From: Candidatus Hydrothermota bacterium
Lineage (GTDB): Bacteria; Hydrothermota; Hydrothermia; UBA1063
Reading direction: 5' to 3'
DNA length: 12,952 nucleotides
Assembly (NCBI GenBank): GCA_003644895.1
Contig: QNDO01000020.1
Span: forward strand, 1-12,952
Under the pieces are notes generated by a model that ran no database searches, was not told the origin of the DNA, and was given only the letters and a program-made list of their open reading frames with translations. Below, in pieces: positions 12,480 to 12,952 of this stretch. Both the position numbers and the translations under genes were made by a program. Within the stretch, counting starts at the first letter, position 1. Each line of letters starts with the position of its first letter.

Positions 12480-12952
12480 CTACTCCACCTTTTTAATGAG
12501 CAAGATTCCAATAATTAAAAAGAAGAGATTGGGGAACCACATGGCAGGAATAGCATTTATAACCCCTCTTCCTGCAAGTTCTTCCCCTCCCACAAGAAGC
12601 ACATAGTAAATTGTAAAAAGTATGAAGGATATCCCGAAGGCAGAACCATAACCTCCTTTCTTTACAATGATTGCCAGTGGGGCTCCAATCAAGACAAATA
12701 CTATGGATGCGAAGGGAATGGAAAACTTTTTGTGTATTTCCACCCAAAGTTGATTGATCCTTCTTTTGAGTATGCGGATTCTTATGCTGTCAGTAGGCGA
12801 AGTTGTTCTCAGATCATTTTTAAAGGATTCGATCTTCTCATGAAGCATCCGTATATTCATTTCCCTGTCTCCGCGATAAGTACGTTCCTGCCTCACTAGC
12901 CTGGTGTCCACGGGGATTTTGATAATCTGCTTTTTGAATTTTATCCTTCTAA
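12480..12952 (-). CDS. LptF/LptG (YjgP/YjgQ) family permease, C-terminal part (runs off right edge)
   Basis: The reading frame is open to the right edge, so this is the 3' part of a longer gene (family members have about 350-400 residues); a GTG at 12911 is internal. Visible are YRGDREMNI, a charged helix, then HKKFSIPFASIVFVLIGAPL, a signature of the family, and two to three C-terminal membrane helices ending in LLIKKVE, with GGEELAGRGVINAIPAMW between them. LptF and LptG form the inner-membrane part of the ABC transporter that extracts lipopolysaccharide and moves it to the outer membrane; which of the two this is cannot be told from the fragment. It is followed by a barrel gene 1 bp after its stop and then era. 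Confidence 0.93.
   Translation of the reverse strand, partial: RRIKFKKQIIKIPVDTRLVRQERTYRGDREMNIRMLHEKIESFKNDLRTTSPTDSIRIRILKRRINQLWVEIHKKFSIPFASIVFVLIGAPLAIIVKKGGYGSAFGISFILFTIYYVLLVGGEELAGRGVINAIPAMWFPNLFFLIIGILLIKKVE

Noticed and set aside
12479..12511. ATG start of the right-hand barrel gene 11 codons upstream
   Set aside because: It lies inside the permease gene without a ribosome site, and the added residues precede the signal peptide.
1..12952. CRISPR arrays, tRNA or rRNA genes, insertion sequences and prophage genes
   Set aside because: No regularly spaced repeats, cloverleaf-like sequence, rRNA landmarks or transposase/integrase motifs were seen.

Overview
The window looks like chromosomal sequence of an AT-rich, diderm (Gram-negative-type) bacterium. 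An LptF/LptG-family lipopolysaccharide-export permease, two predicted outer-membrane beta-barrels and many signal peptides point to an outer membrane. A secreted protein with calcium-loop (VCBS/FG-GAP) repeats ends in a Por/T9SS-like sorting domain, which suggests a lineage in or near the FCB group, possibly an uncultured candidate phylum. This placement is inference; no rRNA is present. Proteins are rich in Lys, Glu and Ile, which would fit a warm habitat but does not prove one.

Left part (1-5310). Divergent promoters at 147-213 drive a truncated secreted-protein gene leftward and rpmF (ribosomal protein L32) rightward. Facing rpmF is a leftward operon: gamma-carbonic-anhydrase-family protein, then a TPR plus periplasmic-binding-fold lipoprotein-activator-like protein, then a 66-residue two-helix membrane protein. 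From the same 92-bp intergenic region, a rightward pair encodes the T9SS-tailed VCBS protein and a tRNA nucleotidyltransferase (cca). Both divergent transcription units appear to start leaderless, with a -10 box exactly 6 nt from the ATG. A nest of inverted repeats lies between cca and the convergent regulator gene.

Central part (5311-10455), all leftward, is the most interesting block. One operon encodes an outer-membrane barrel, a small secreted OB-fold-like protein, a membrane histidine kinase and an NtrC-family sigma-54 activator. Upstream of it, separated by a strong terminator, a second operon encodes a secreted repeat protein with a DxDxDG loop and a second OB-fold-like protein paralogous to the first. 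This second operon has a well-matched -24/-12 sigma-54 promoter, CTGGCACCGGAATTGTA. Two 18-bp palindromes lie about 102 and 134 bp upstream of the predicted start, 32 bp apart, which is the geometry of a classic NtrC enhancer. I infer that the kinase/activator pair controls the secreted-protein operon, forming a small envelope-sensing circuit broadly analogous in layout to ZraPSR. The signal and the function of the secreted proteins are unknown.

Right part (10456-12952), leftward: the 3' end of an LptF/LptG permease gene, an outer-membrane barrel gene and era, tightly packed and probably one operon whose promoter lies beyond the right edge. I found no tRNA, rRNA, CRISPR array, insertion sequence or phage gene. 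No stretch over 300 bases lacks a gene.
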